NCBI GenBank assembly: GCA_963522145.1
Contig: CAUQXI010000005.1
Span: forward strand, 1-64,000
Direction of reading: 5' to 3'
From: Mesorhizobium_B sp963522145
GTDB taxonomy: Bacteria > Pseudomonadota > Alphaproteobacteria > Rhizobiales > Rhizobiaceae
Length of the DNA stretch: 64,000 nucleotides
The notes beneath the pieces were generated by a model. It made no database searches. It was not told where the DNA came from and worked only from the letters and a program-made list of their open reading frames with translations. Of the stretch, positions 16,902-26,065 are shown one piece after another. A program made the translations under genes and the position numbers. How positions within the stretch are numbered: position 1 is the stretch's first letter; every line of letters starts with the position of its first letter.

Positions 16902-17996
16902 ATGACGGCGACCATCGAAGCGCAAACGATTGCCGGAGAACAAAGCCGCGCATTGCGCAACCGGGCGCTGCTGCGCGGCTGGTTGTGGATCGTGGTGCTG
17001 ATGCTGTTCGCGCTTGTCATGGTGGGCGGCGCGACACGGCTCACCGACTCAGGCCTCTCGATCACAGAGTGGAAGCCGATCCACGGCATCGTCCCGCCCT
17101 TGAACGATGCCGAGTGGCAGGAAGAGTTCGCCAAGTATCGCGAAACACCGGAGTTTCGGCAGGTGAAGTCAGAGCTCGATCTACCGGGCTTCAAGAGCAT
17201 CTTCTGGTGGGAATATGCGCACCGCGCGCTGGCGCGCACGATCGGCGTGGTGTTTGCGCTCCCGCTGCTCTTCTTCTGGGTGACACGGCGCATCGAGCAC
17301 GCGGTCAAGCCGAAGCTGCTTGGCCTGCTGGCGCTCGGCGGGTTGCAGGGCGCCATCGGCTGGTGGATGGTCGCCTCGGGTCTGGTGGTGCGCGTCGATG
17401 TCAGTCAGTACCGTCTTGCCACCCACCTCACCATGGCCGCGGTCATCATCGCCGGGACGGTCGTGGTCGCGCGCGGGCTTTCTCCGCACAGCGGACGACC
17501 GGCGGATCACGGCACAAGGCGCTTCGCGGGCTTTCTGGTTCTTGCCGCGCTTGTCCAGATCTATCTTGGAGGGCTCGTCGCCGGCCTTGATGCCGGGATG
17601 AGCTTCAACAGCTGGCCTCTGATGGACGGACGCCTAATACCCGGCGATCTGTTCACGATCGAACCCGCCTGGCGCAACCTGTTCGAGAACCCGAAGACCG
17701 TGCAGTTCATCCATCGCCTTGGTGCCTATGCGCTGCTGGGCCTGACGCTCTGGCACATGATCGCGACGCGACGCAGGCAGCCCGGCACCACCCATGCGCG
17801 ACGCGCTCTGGTGCTGTTTCATCTGGTTCTGGTGCAAGCACTGATCGGCATCACCGCGCTCGTGCTCGTGGTGCCGTTCGGCTGGGCGCTGCTGCATCAG
17901 GCTGGCGCGTTGATCGTGCTCGGCTTTGCCGCTGCCCATTGGCGAGGAACGCGCGGAGCCTACGCGCCCGAAACAGCGGTTGCCGTTCGTCGTTAG
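16902..17996 (+). CDS. ctaA: Heme A synthase (COX15/CtaA)
   Basis: The enzyme oxidises heme O to heme A for aa3-type cytochrome oxidases. The 364-residue product from the ATG at 16902 has eight helices and the COX15 motifs VGGATRLTDSGLSITEWKP, WEYAHRALART, YRLATHLTMA, FNSWPLMDG and QFIHRLGAYALLG, with the paired histidines that bind heme. An earlier ATG at 16824 is possible but would add a basic, uninformative stretch overlapping the DUF2842 promoter. The end overlaps the convergent argC by 4 bases. Confidence 0.95.
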   Translation: MTATIEAQTIAGEQSRALRNRALLRGWLWIVVLMLFALVMVGGATRLTDSGLSITEWKPIHGIVPPLNDAEWQEEFAKYRETPEFRQVKSELDLPGFKSIFWWEYAHRALARTIGVVFALPLLFFWVTRRIEHAVKPKLLGLLALGGLQGAIGWWMVASGLVVRVDVSQYRLATHLTMAAVIIAGTVVVARGLSPHSGRPADHGTRRFAGFLVLAALVQIYLGGLVAGLDAGMSFNSWPLMDGRLIPGDLFTIEPAWRNLFENPKTVQFIHRLGAYALLGLTLWHMIATRRRQPGTTHARRALVLFHLVLVQALIGITALVLVVPFGWALLHQAGALIVLGFAAAHWRGTRGAYAPETAVAVRR

Positions 17997-18931
17997 GCGG
18001 CAAGGCTTCCCAGCATCAGGTCCATGTTCTGCACCGCCGCGCCGGATGCACCCTTGCCGAGATTGTCCAGCGAGGCCACCAGGTTCACACGGCCATCACC
18101 TTCCGTTCCGAGCACGAAGAGCTTCAGCCGGTCGGTGCCGGCCAACTCGGTCGGGTCGAGGCGCTGCAAGGCAGCACTTTCCTCAAGCGGCACGACAGAG
18201 ATGTTCTCGGCACCCTCGTAATGCGCCTCCAGCGCTCCGTGGAGATCACCCGGTGACGGCGCGCTGGTGAGATCGCCAAGGTGCAGCGGCACATTCACCA
18301 GCATGCCCTGCTGGAAACGTCCCACGGAAGGCATGAAGATTGGCGCGCGCGCGAGCATCCCGTATTTTTGCATTTCCGGCACATGCTTGTGGTGAAGCGT
18401 CAACCCATACTCGAAGAAGGGCGCGGTGATGCGGTCGGGATGGTTCTCGTCTTCCAGCTGGGCGATCATCTGCTTGCCGCCCCCGGTGTAGCCGGACACT
18501 GCGTTGATTGTGACGGGATAGTCGACCGGAAGGAACCCGGCAGCGACCAGCGGACGGATGAGCGCGATGGCGCCGGTTGGATAGCAGCCGGGATTCGCCA
18601 CGCGATCCGAGCGGACGATGAGACCTGCCTGATCCGCGTCGAGCTCGGGGAACCCATAGGCCCAGGCATCATCCACGCGATGGGCCGTCGAAGTGTCGAT
18701 CACGCGGGTTTTCGCACCGTCGATCATGGCCACGGCCTCGCGCGCGGCATCGTCCGGCAGGCACAGAATGGCGATGTCTGCCTCGCGCAGCATCTCCGCG
18801 CGAGCGCCCGGGTCGCGGCGGCGCTCGGCCGGTATCGAAAGAATCGCGAGATCGTCACGCCCGCCCAAGCGCTGCCGGATCTGCAAACCGGTCGTGCCGT
18901 GCTCGCCATCGATGAAGATCTTGTGCGTCAT
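17993..18931 (-). CDS. argC: N-acetyl-gamma-glutamyl-phosphate reductase, short type
   Basis: ArgC reduces N-acetylglutamyl phosphate to the semialdehyde in arginine synthesis. The 312-residue product belongs to the shorter type-2 family: N-terminal IFIDGEHGTTGLQI, catalytic C116 in NPGCYPTGA, and the SGYTGGGK and FFEYGL segments. It is followed upstream on the same strand by an agmatinase gene 73 bases away, so arginine and polyamine metabolism are adjacent. Confidence 0.95.
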   Translation of the reverse strand: MTHKIFIDGEHGTTGLQIRQRLGGRDDLAILSIPAERRRDPGARAEMLREADIAILCLPDDAAREAVAMIDGAKTRVIDTSTAHRVDDAWAYGFPELDADQAGLIVRSDRVANPGCYPTGAIALIRPLVAAGFLPVDYPVTINAVSGYTGGGKQMIAQLEDENHPDRITAPFFEYGLTLHHKHVPEMQKYGMLARAPIFMPSVGRFQQGMLVNVPLHLGDLTSAPSPGDLHGALEAHYEGAENISVVPLEESAALQRLDPTELAGTDRLKLFVLGTEGDGRVNLVASLDNLGKGASGAAVQNMDLMLGSLAA

Positions 18932-19004
18932 GGGAAACCCTTGAAAGCCGAGGGATTGCAGATCGTTGAAGGCGCAGCCGGAATCAAGGCGTCAGGCGCT
19001 TGAA

Positions 19005-19967
19005 TCATCCGGTGAACACCGCGCCCGCCTTTCGCTCCGCAAGAAGGCCAAGATAGTGCATCGCAATGGTCGCGCCGGCGATTGCCGTGATGTCGGCGTG
19101 GTCGTAAGCGGGGGCCACCTCCACCACATCCGCACCGACGATATCGAGCGCGCCCAGCCTGCGCAGCACGGACAGCATCCGGGCCGATGAAGGCCCGCCC
19201 GAAACGGGTGTGCCCGTGCCCGGTGCGAAGGCTGGGTCGAGGCAGTCGATGTCGAAGGTGAGGTAGCATTTCGCTTCGCCGACCCGCTCCCGGATGGCTG
19301 TGGCGATGTCGGCCGCGCGCATCTCCTCAACCTCATCGCCGCGGATGATCCTGATGCCGTAATCGGCTGGCGCATGGGTGCGGATGCCGATTTGGATCGT
19401 CCGCGTTGCATCGATTAGGCCATCGTCCACCGCGCGCGCGACAAAGGAGCCGTGATCGATGCGCCTTCCGTCATCGAGCCAGGTGTCCTGATGCGCGTCG
19501 AACTGCACAAGCGCAAGCGGGCCATGACGTTCGGCATGAGCCTGAAGCAGCGGCCAGGTGATGAAATGGTCGCCGCCCAGCGTGAGGAGAAACGCGCCCG
19601 TGTCGAGGATCGTGTTCGCCTGTGCACGAATGGCGGCAGGCGTTTCCGCATGATTGCCGTAGTCCAGCAGGCAGTCGCCATAATCCGCCACCGCCAGTTC
19701 CTCGAACAGGTCGCGCGCGAAAGGATATTGCGGGTCGTTGTCGAAGATGGCCGAGGCACGGCGGATCGCTTGCGGTCCGAAACGCGCGCCTGGCCGGTTT
19801 GACACCGCCGCATCGAACGGGATGCCCCAGACCACGGCATCCGCACCCGCGATCTCCTTGGTGAAACGGCGGCGCATGAAGGACAGCGCACCGGCATAGG
19901 TTGGATCACCGGAGCGGCCGAGCAGGCTCGATGCGGTGAAGGCGTGGTCGATGCTTCTTGAGGCCAT
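19005..19967 (-). CDS. speB: Agmatinase / ureohydrolase
   Basis: The arginase-family enzyme hydrolyses agmatine to putrescine and urea using two Mn ions. The 320-residue product keeps the metal ligands H134 (GGDHF), D157, H159, D161 (FDAHQD) and D239, D241 (FDIDCLDP). The ATG at 19967 has AAAGGAG 8 bases upstream; longer in-frame starts lack this. Other guanidino substrates are possible because arginase-family specificity cannot be read from these motifs alone. Confidence 0.88.
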   Translation of the reverse strand: MASRSIDHAFTASSLLGRSGDPTYAGALSFMRRRFTKEIAGADAVVWGIPFDAAVSNRPGARFGPQAIRRASAIFDNDPQYPFARDLFEELAVADYGDCLLDYGNHAETPAAIRAQANTILDTGAFLLTLGGDHFITWPLLQAHAERHGPLALVQFDAHQDTWLDDGRRIDHGSFVARAVDDGLIDATRTIQIGIRTHAPADYGIRIIRGDEVEEMRAADIATAIRERVGEAKCYLTFDIDCLDPAFAPGTGTPVSGGPSSARMLSVLRRLGALDIVGADVVEVAPAYDHADITAIAGATIAMHYLGLLAERKAGAVFTG

Positions 19968-20136
19968 CTGCTGGCTCCTTTGATGCCGCCTTATTGGCGA
20001 TTGCGGCCGCAATTTCCAGCACATCCGTGCCCGAGGAGCCCTGTTTCATCAACCTGTCGCGCAGGCTTCAAGCCTTTGTCACGACCGGAGCCTAGCGCCG
20101 TCTCGACGCATCGAACTCGACCGGGGATGCCTGCCC

Positions 20137-21150
20137 ATGCGCCGTCTCGTGCTCTCAGCATTTGCCATCAGCATCGCAATGGTTGCCACGCCGCTCGGCT
20201 CGCAAACCAACCGTGCCAGCCAGATCATCGAACGCTGGGAGAATGCCGAACGGTGGCGCGATCATGTGCTGATCGTGGCCCACCGCGGCGGATGGCTGGA
20301 GCGCGGCGTGCCGGCGCGGGCGGAGAACTCGCGTGCCTCCATTGAGCATGCGATCGCGCTCGGCGTCGAGATGGTCGAGATCGACGTGCGGCGCGCCAAG
20401 GGCGGCGAACTTGTCGTGATGCATGACAGCTGGCTCGACCGGACAACAACATGCCACGGCGAGGTTGCCGCCTGGACGATCGCGGAGATGAAGCGTTGCC
20501 GGCTGATCGTGGAAGGGGCGGGCGCGACTGCGGAAGCGGTGCCGACCTTGCGCGAACTGCTTTTGACGGCGCGGGGGCGCATCCTTGTCAATGTGGACAA
20601 CAAGCTCGGCGCGGAAGCGATCCCCGAGATTGGGGCGCTCACGGCGGAACTCGGCATGTCGCGCGAGGTCGTCGTCAAGGAGAACATCTGGAACGACGAT
20701 CGTCTTGCGACTGTGAGCGCCGTCCTTCCCCGTGCGCACGATATCCGGATCATGCCGATCCTGGCGGATGATGCGGTGCGCGATGCGGCGTTCATGCAGA
20801 AGGTCGGCAGCGCGCTTCAGTCCGATGCGCTTGAGATGATCGCCTGGCGTGATCCCCTGCAGCCGATGACAAAGGATGGCGGGCCCTTGTTCTCTTCTGC
20901 CGTGCGGGAGATCGCCATACGCGGCGACCGGCGCCTTTGGATCAACCTGTTCTCGATCGTGAACGTGCCCGGCGGGCCGCTTGCGGGCGGACGCGGCGAC
21001 AAGCTCGCGGCGCTCGCCGATCTGCCCGATGAGGCCTACGGCTTCTGGATCGCGCATGGCGCAACAATCCTCCAGACCGACGAGCCGGAGCTTCTGCGTA
21101 ACTGGCTCGAAGCAAATGGCCGGCGCGTGCCCTACGACCTGACCAACTGA
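20137..21150 (+). CDS. Secreted glycerophosphodiester phosphodiesterase family protein
   Basis: The 337-residue product has a signal peptide (about residues 1-22) and a GDPD domain: the H-R-G pair in VAHRGGW, the metal-site ENSRASIEHAI and EIDVRRAKGGELVVMHD with two acidic ligands and the second catalytic histidine. It should act in the periplasm on glycerophosphodiesters or a related phosphodiester. It stands alone on plus between the minus-strand speB and the rplM-rpsI operon and ends at a bidirectional terminator. Confidence 0.88.
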   Translation: MRRLVLSAFAISIAMVATPLGSQTNRASQIIERWENAERWRDHVLIVAHRGGWLERGVPARAENSRASIEHAIALGVEMVEIDVRRAKGGELVVMHDSWLDRTTTCHGEVAAWTIAEMKRCRLIVEGAGATAEAVPTLRELLLTARGRILVNVDNKLGAEAIPEIGALTAELGMSREVVVKENIWNDDRLATVSAVLPRAHDIRIMPILADDAVRDAAFMQKVGSALQSDALEMIAWRDPLQPMTKDGGPLFSSAVREIAIRGDRRLWINLFSIVNVPGGPLAGGRGDKLAALADLPDEAYGFWIAHGATILQTDEPELLRNWLEANGRRVPYDLTN

Positions 21151-21162
21151 TCGCCTAAAGAA

Positions 21163-21184
21163 AAAGCCGCCCGAAGGCGGCTTT
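21163..21184. terminator. Bidirectional terminator between the phosphodiesterase gene and rpsI
   Basis: AAAGCCGCC/GGCGGCTTT forms a 9-bp stem closing a CGAA loop, flanked by A5 on the left and TTTCCC on the right. It can serve both converging genes. Confidence 0.75.
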
Positions 21185-21210
21185 CCCAGAAGCAAGCGAA
21201 GCGTGAGGGA

Positions 21211-21693
21211 TCAGCGCTTCGAGAACTGGAACGAACGGCGCGCCTTGGCCTTGCCGTACTTCTTGCGCTCCACCACGCGCGAATCGCGGGTCAGGAATCC
21301 ACCCTTCTTGAGCACGGCGCGAAGGCCCGGCTCGTAATAGGTCAGCGCCTTGGAAATGCCGTGACGCACCGCACCTGCTTGGCCCGAAAGTCCACCGCCG
21401 GCCACAGTCACGACGATGTCGAACTGACCGTCGCGGTTGGCGGCTACGAGCGGCTGCTTGAGCACCATCTGGAGCACGGGGCGCGCAAAATAGGCCTCGA
21501 ATTCCTTCGTGTTGACGGTGATGCGGCCGGAGCCCGGCTTCACCCAGACGCGCGCGATCGCGTCCTTGCGCTTGCCCGTGGCATAGGCGCGGCCGGACCG
21601 GTCGAGCTTCTGGACGTAAGTTGGAGCGGAAACCGGTGTCGCCGTGCGGCCGGTGGCTTCGCCAAGCTCGGCGAGCGAGGAAAGTTCAGCCAT
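21211..21693 (-). CDS. rpsI: 30S ribosomal protein S9
   Basis: The 160-residue product has the N-terminal extension common in alphaproteobacteria, then the S9 core with GRAYATGKRKDAIARVWV, GGGLSGQAGAVRHGISKAL and the C-terminal SFQFSKR that reaches the P-site. It follows rplM by 2 bases in the conserved rplM-rpsI operon. Confidence 0.98.
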   Translation of the reverse strand: MAELSSLAELGEATGRTATPVSAPTYVQKLDRSGRAYATGKRKDAIARVWVKPGSGRITVNTKEFEAYFARPVLQMVLKQPLVAANRDGQFDIVVTVAGGGLSGQAGAVRHGISKALTYYEPGLRAVLKKGGFLTRDSRVVERKKYGKAKARRSFQFSKR

Positions 21694-21695
21694 GA

Positions 21696-22157
21696 TCAGG
21701 CCCTCTTGTTCTTGCCGTTCAGCCCTGCGACGTCGAGCGTCTCCGGCTGCTGGGCGGTGTGGGGATGTTCCGCGCCGGCATAGACGCGGAGATTCTTCAT
21801 CTGGCGGCGGCCGAGCGGCCCGCGCGGGATCATGCGCTCAACGGCTTTTTCCACCACGCGCTCCGGGAAGCGGCCCTCGAGCAACTGGCGCGCGGTGCGC
21901 TCCTTGATGCCGCCGGGATGGCCGGTGTGCCAGTAATACACCTTGTCGGTGCGCTTGTTGCCAGTGAACACGACCTTGTCGGCGTTGACGATCACAACAT
22001 TGTCGCCATCATCGACATGGGGGGTGAAAGAAGGCTTGTGCTTGCCGCGCAGACGGTTGGCGACGATGGTGGCAAGCCGCCCGACAACGAGACCCTCGGC
22101 GTCGATCAGCACCCACTTCTTCACCACGTCCGCAGGCTTCTGCGAGAACGTCTTCAT
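21696..22157 (-). CDS. rplM: 50S ribosomal protein L13
   Basis: The 153-residue product from the ATG at 22157 begins MKTFSQKPADVVKKWVLIDA, the normal alphaproteobacterial L13 start; the frame is open 35 codons further but that stretch lies in the leader. Core motifs GKHKPSFTPHVDDGD and VYYWHTGHPGG are intact. GGAAAG lies 7 bases upstream. It heads the operon with rpsI. Confidence 0.97.
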   Translation of the reverse strand: MKTFSQKPADVVKKWVLIDAEGLVVGRLATIVANRLRGKHKPSFTPHVDDGDNVVIVNADKVVFTGNKRTDKVYYWHTGHPGGIKERTARQLLEGRFPERVVEKAVERMIPRGPLGRRQMKNLRVYAGAEHPHTAQQPETLDVAGLNGKNKRA

Positions 22158-22267
22158 GAGGGGACTTTCCTGAATAAACCCCGGCATGCGGGGCGTTTCT
22201 TGTTGCTTGTGTTGAGCTTGACGCTCAACAGGCGCGCCAGTCCGAAAGGACGAGCACGCCAAGCAGG

Positions 22268-22296
22268 CTTATAGATACCCGATCGCGCAGCGTCAA
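22268..22296 (-). promoter_or_regulatory. Predicted sigma-70 promoter of rplM-rpsI
   Basis: On the minus strand TTGACG (22296-22291) and TATAAG (22273-22268) are separated by exactly 17 bp, the best consensus promoter in this part of the window. The leader of about 100 bases contains two hairpins (GTTGAGC/GCTCAAC at 22211-22229 and CCCCG/CGGGG just before the gene), possible sites for autoregulation by L13. Confidence 0.75.
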
Positions 22297-22361
22297 TCAG
22301 TGCTGACTCGTTACGGGGAGTAAATCATCAGCAAAAACAATGATCTGCTGATGTGGTATTA

Positions 22362-22820
22362 TTATACCTTCGCTGATTGCGTGTGGGGTGGCATGGCGTA
22401 GGTGCCGACGGCATGGGCGATGGTTTCATCGTTCACGTCGGTGATCTCGGCATCGAACACCATCAGGCTGCGTCCGAGCTTCAGGATGCGGCAATGCGCA
22501 TCGAGCGGACCCGGAAGAGCCTTGCGCATGAAGTTGATGGAAAGGTTGGTCGTCACCGACAGCGCGTCGGCCTCGGCATGAGAAAGAACGCAGGCATAGC
22601 CGCCGATATCGGCCAGCATGAACAAGGAAGGGCCGGAAACCGTGCCGCCGAAACGCAGATGCTGCGGCCCCGCTTCGAGCCTAACCACACAGCCGCCGGG
22701 CAAGATCTCGACCACGCGATAGGCGTGCCCGCCATTGTTGAGCTCGGGATAGGCCGAGTTGATGAGCCTGTTTGTTTGCAACGCGTCGAGCCTGGGCTGA
22801 AGGTCCGCTTGACGTGGCAT
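22362..22820 (-). CDS. PaaI-family (hotdog) thioesterase
   Basis: The 152-residue product has a single hotdog domain. Family features include RFGGTVSGPSLFMLADIGG, the helix region with the acidic active-site residue, and the TTNLSINFMRKALPG strand. Proteins of this type hydrolyse acyl-CoA or aryl-CoA; the substrate is unknown. It diverges from an enoyl-CoA hydratase gene with about 100 bp between the starts, which fits a role in acyl-CoA metabolism. Confidence 0.85.
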   Translation of the reverse strand: MPRQADLQPRLDALQTNRLINSAYPELNNGGHAYRVVEILPGGCVVRLEAGPQHLRFGGTVSGPSLFMLADIGGYACVLSHAEADALSVTTNLSINFMRKALPGPLDAHCRILKLGRSLMVFDAEITDVNDETIAHAVGTYAMPPHTQSAKV

Positions 22821-22924
22821 CGGCTTGTGCTCCCCAGATCCGCTGCTTTAACAACCATCGTTGACGGTGGGAGGCAACGGGCTCAAGAAACGGCTGTCGA
22901 ACCTCTTGCCGGAAGGCCGTGCGT

Positions 22925-23746
22925 ATGGCTGAAGTCGTCGCAATCAAGCGCACTGCCGCCGACAAGCCCGTTCGTGTCGAGCACGACGGTGCCATCCTGC
23001 GGCTTACCCTCGCCAGCCCGCCAACCAATGCATTGTCCCGCGAGACGATGGCGCGGCTCCATGAGGCTATCGATGCTGCACCCGGCGAGTCCGGCTCGCG
23101 GGTGATCGTGATCGGTGCGGAAGGAAAGGTCTTTTCCGCCGGCCACGATCTCAAGGAGATCACCGCGCGGCGAAGCGATCCGGATCGGGGCAGGGCTTTC
23201 TTCACGGAAACGATGGAGGCCTGCGCCGCGCTGATGCAGGCGATCGTGCGCTGCCCGCTGCCGGTGATCGCCGCCGTGGACGGTCTTGCGACCGCCGCCG
23301 GGCTTCAACTCGTCGCAAGCTGCGATCTGGCGGTGGCAACCGATCAGGCGACGTTCTGCACGCCCGGCGTCAATATCGGCCTGTTCTGCTCGACCCCTAT
23401 GGTTGCGCTTTCACGCAATGTGGGCCGCAAGCAGGCCATGGAGATGCTGCTCACCGGCGAGACCATCGACGCCGCCACCGCGCGCGAGTGGGGGCTCGTC
23501 AACCGCGTCGTGCCGCGCGAGTACCTGAGTCAGGTCGTCATGAAGTATGCGCAAGCCATTGCAACGAAATCTCCTTTGACGCTGAGGATCGGCAAGGAGG
23601 CCTTCTATCGGCAGGCCGAACTGCCGCTCGGTGAAGCGTACGACCACGCGGCGCATGTAATGGTGGAGAACATGCTCGCCCGCGATGCGGAAGAGGGGAT
23701 CGGCGCGTTTCTCCAAAAGCGCCAGCCGGAATGGAGAGGCGAATGA
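22925..23746 (+). CDS. Enoyl-CoA hydratase/isomerase family protein
   Basis: The 273-residue crotonase-fold product has the oxyanion-hole segments FSAGHDLKEI and DGLATAAGLQLVASCD. The usual catalytic glutamates of a classical hydratase (in the GGG(C/A)E...E pattern) are not both obvious; this resembles the ECHDC3-like branch, so a standard hydratase reaction is not certain. The ATG at 22925 lies 8 bases after GGAAGG. The end overlaps the following gene (ATGATGG). Confidence 0.82.
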   Translation: MAEVVAIKRTAADKPVRVEHDGAILRLTLASPPTNALSRETMARLHEAIDAAPGESGSRVIVIGAEGKVFSAGHDLKEITARRSDPDRGRAFFTETMEACAALMQAIVRCPLPVIAAVDGLATAAGLQLVASCDLAVATDQATFCTPGVNIGLFCSTPMVALSRNVGRKQAMEMLLTGETIDAATAREWGLVNRVVPREYLSQVVMKYAQAIATKSPLTLRIGKEAFYRQAELPLGEAYDHAAHVMVENMLARDAEEGIGAFLQKRQPEWRGE

Positions 23747-24174
23747 TGGAACCGCGCATCTCCATCGTGACGCTTGGCGTCCGCGATCTTCCCCGCGCCG
23801 TCGCCTTCTACGAGAGCATGGGCCTTAAGCCTGGCATGGTGGTCGAAGGCGACGTCGCCTTTTTCGAAATGGGCGGCCTGCTTCTCGGCCTGTGGCTGCG
23901 CGACAAACTTGCCGCAGACATCGGAGAAGCCGACCTGGCGCAGGGGCCGGCTCCTGTGGCGCTTGCCTACAACACGCGCTCGGAAGCGGAAGTGAATGAG
24001 GTACTGGCGCTCGCAGCAAACGCAGGCGGGCGCATCGTGAAACCAGGCCAGAAGGCGTTCTATGGCGGATGGTACGGCTATTTCGCCGACCTCGACGGAC
24101 ACCTGTGGGAGGTCGCCTTCAATCCCGGATTTCCCTTGGATGCGGAAGGAAGGATCAGACTGCCCGCTTTATGA
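23743..24174 (+). CDS. VOC (glyoxalase/bleomycin-resistance fold) protein
   Basis: The 143-residue product has two beta-alpha-beta-beta-beta modules: ISIVTLGVRDLPRAVAFYES at the start and YFADLDGHLWEVAFNPGF near the end, with the metal-ligand-like glutamate in LWEVAFN. It is coupled to the enoyl-CoA hydratase by overlap. The reaction is unknown. Two adjacent ATGs (23743 and 23746) are both possible; SD AGAGG favours the first. Confidence 0.82.
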   Translation: MMEPRISIVTLGVRDLPRAVAFYESMGLKPGMVVEGDVAFFEMGGLLLGLWLRDKLAADIGEADLAQGPAPVALAYNTRSEAEVNEVLALAANAGGRIVKPGQKAFYGGWYGYFADLDGHLWEVAFNPGFPLDAEGRIRLPAL

Positions 24175-24389
24175 TCGGGCCGACAGCCTTCTCGAATGGG
24201 GCCGGGGGCCGGAACGAGCGTGCTGCACCCGGAACTCTTCGTCGTGCCACACCGCGGAAAGGTATTCGCTCCTGACCTAGGTTTAAGAGTCTTCCTGCGC
24301 ATCTTCGCTCTGGAAAGCGCAAATTTGTCCTTTGCAAACTCGTTGTCGGCCCGCCATGAATGGCGCCGCCAAGGAAGAGGAGCCTGTCC
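24175..24389. other. Intergenic region upstream of the sulfhydrylase gene
   Basis: This 215-base gap holds two small adjoining hairpins: CGCT/AGCG (24306-24319) and GCAAA/TTTGC (24319-24335). I looked for a SAM-II type motif because of the methionine-related gene downstream but could not match it. No convincing promoter was seen. Confidence 0.4.
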
Positions 24390-25667
24390 ATGCGCGAACC
24401 CGGTTTCGACACTCTCGCTGTTCACGCCGGCGCCAAGCCCGATCCCACGACCGGCGCGCGGGCGACGCCGATCTACCAGACCACCTCCTTCGTGTTCGAG
24501 GATGCAGATCATGCGGCGTCGCTGTTCGGGCTGAAAGCCTTCGGCAACATCTACACCCGCATCATGAACCCCACTCAGGCGGTGCTCGAGGAGCGGCTTG
24601 CAGCGCTCGAAAAAGGCACGGCCGCGGTCGCTGTGGCATCCGGCCACGCGGCGCAGCTTCTTATCTTCCACACGTTGATGCAGTCCGGCGACAACTTCAT
24701 CGCGGCGCAGCGGCTTTATGGAGGGTCGATCAACCAGTTCGCCCACGCCTTCAAGAATTTCGGCTGGGAGGCGCGCTGGGCCGACACGAACAAGCCGGAG
24801 AATTTTGAAGCGCAGATCGATGAGCGCACGCGCGCGATCTTCGTGGAAAGCCTTGCCAACCCCGGCGGCAACTTCGTGGACCTCGAAGCGATCGCGGAGA
24901 TCGCCCACCGCCACGGCCTGCCGCTGATCGTGGACAATACCTTGGCCAGCCCCTACCTCCTTCGCCCGATCGAGCATGGCGCCGATGTGGTGGTGCATTC
25001 GCTGACCAAGTTCATCGGCGGCCACGGCAATTCGATGGGCGGCGTCGTGGTGGACGCCGGAACCTTCGACTGGTCGAAAAGCGGCAACTACCCGATGCTA
25101 TCCGAGCCTCGCCCGGAATATGGCGGGCTGGTGCTGCACGAGACCTTTGGCAACATCGCTTTCGCCATCGCCGTGCGCGTGCTCGGCCTGCGCGACTTCG
25201 GTCCGGCCATCTCGCCCTTCAACGCCTTCATGATCCTGACCGGCCTCGAAACGCTGCCCCTGCGCATGCAGAAACATTGCGACAACGCCAAGCGCGTGGC
25301 GCACTGGCTTGCCGCTCACCCGAAGGTCGCCTGGGTATCCTATCCGGGCCTGCCGACCGATCTCAATCATTCCCTCCAGCTGCGCTACTCGCCGAAGGGC
25401 GCCGGTGCGGTGTTCACCTTCGGCCTCAAGGACGGCTACGAGGCGGGCGTCCGCTTCGTAGAGGCGCTGGAGCTTTTCTCGCATCTCGCCAATGTGGGCG
25501 ACACGCGCAGCCTCGTGATCCATCCTGCCTCGACCACGCACCGCCAGTTGACCGACGAGCAGAAGGTGGCGGCGGGCGCGGGGCCGGAGGTGATTCGCCT
25601 TTCGGTCGGCATCGAGGATGCAGGCGACATCATCGCCGATCTCGAGCAGGCGTTGGCCAAAGCGTGA
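24390..25667 (+). CDS. metY: O-acetylhomoserine aminocarboxypropyltransferase (sulfhydrylase)
   Basis: This PLP enzyme makes homocysteine (or methionine) from O-acetylhomoserine and sulfide (or methanethiol). The 425-residue product is of MetY length. PLP-binding K207 is in VVHSLTKFIGGHG, and the cofactor-phosphate YTRIMNPTQ motif is near residue 55. The ATG at 24390 follows GGAAGAGGAGCC. A longer in-frame start exists at 24360 but has no ribosome-binding site. The stop overlaps the GTG of the cupin gene. A MetZ-type role is an alternative. Confidence 0.9.
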   Translation: MREPGFDTLAVHAGAKPDPTTGARATPIYQTTSFVFEDADHAASLFGLKAFGNIYTRIMNPTQAVLEERLAALEKGTAAVAVASGHAAQLLIFHTLMQSGDNFIAAQRLYGGSINQFAHAFKNFGWEARWADTNKPENFEAQIDERTRAIFVESLANPGGNFVDLEAIAEIAHRHGLPLIVDNTLASPYLLRPIEHGADVVVHSLTKFIGGHGNSMGGVVVDAGTFDWSKSGNYPMLSEPRPEYGGLVLHETFGNIAFAIAVRVLGLRDFGPAISPFNAFMILTGLETLPLRMQKHCDNAKRVAHWLAAHPKVAWVSYPGLPTDLNHSLQLRYSPKGAGAVFTFGLKDGYEAGVRFVEALELFSHLANVGDTRSLVIHPASTTHRQLTDEQKVAAGAGPEVIRLSVGIEDAGDIIADLEQALAKA

Positions 25668-26011
25668 GCCTGTTTCTTGCCATCGGCATTGCGGGCGTCG
25701 AGCCGGAACTTGGCGCTCCGTCGCCCGATCGTGTGATTGCAGGCGATCCACGGTTCAAGACCTGGAACCTGGAAGAAGCAGACGGCGGCGTCTATGCCGG
25801 CCTGTGGGAAGCCACGCCGGGAAAGTGGCGCATCTCCTACGACGAATGGGAGTTCTGCCACATCATTTCCGGCGTTTCGGTCATCACCGAGGATGGCGGC
25901 GACGCGCGAACCGTCCGCTCCGGAAGCAGCTTCGTGCTCAAGCCAGGCTTCAAGGGCATCTGGGAAGTGCTTGAAACGACTCGCAAGGAATATGTGATCC
26001 GCCTGCCGTGA
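25664..26011 (+). CDS. Cupin domain (DUF861/EutQ-like) protein
   Basis: The 115-residue product starts at a GTG that overlaps the metY stop (GTGA). It has a small cupin: FKTWNLEEADGGVYAGLWEATPG, WEFCHIISG and SSFVLKPGFKGIWEVLE match the cupin_3 family, in which ETTRKEYVI is the usual ending. No biochemical role can be read; the coupling suggests coexpression with metY. Its metal ligands are not fully present, so it may be a binding rather than catalytic cupin. Confidence 0.8.
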   Translation: MSLFLAIGIAGVEPELGAPSPDRVIAGDPRFKTWNLEEADGGVYAGLWEATPGKWRISYDEWEFCHIISGVSVITEDGGDARTVRSGSSFVLKPGFKGIWEVLETTRKEYVIRLP

Positions 26012-26065
26012 TACGATTGGCGGTCCGCCGCGATCCCACCGCTGACAGCCGCGCGCCGGCCAGCC

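Noticed and set aside
22355..22368. GGTATTATTATACC palindrome at the end of the PaaI gene
   Set aside because: Short AT-rich palindrome overlapping a stop codon; no binding-site family recognised and too weak for a terminator.
24241..24389. SAM-II type riboswitch upstream of the sulfhydrylase gene
   Set aside because: Two small hairpins are present, but I could not match the conserved pseudoknot pattern, so I report only the hairpins.
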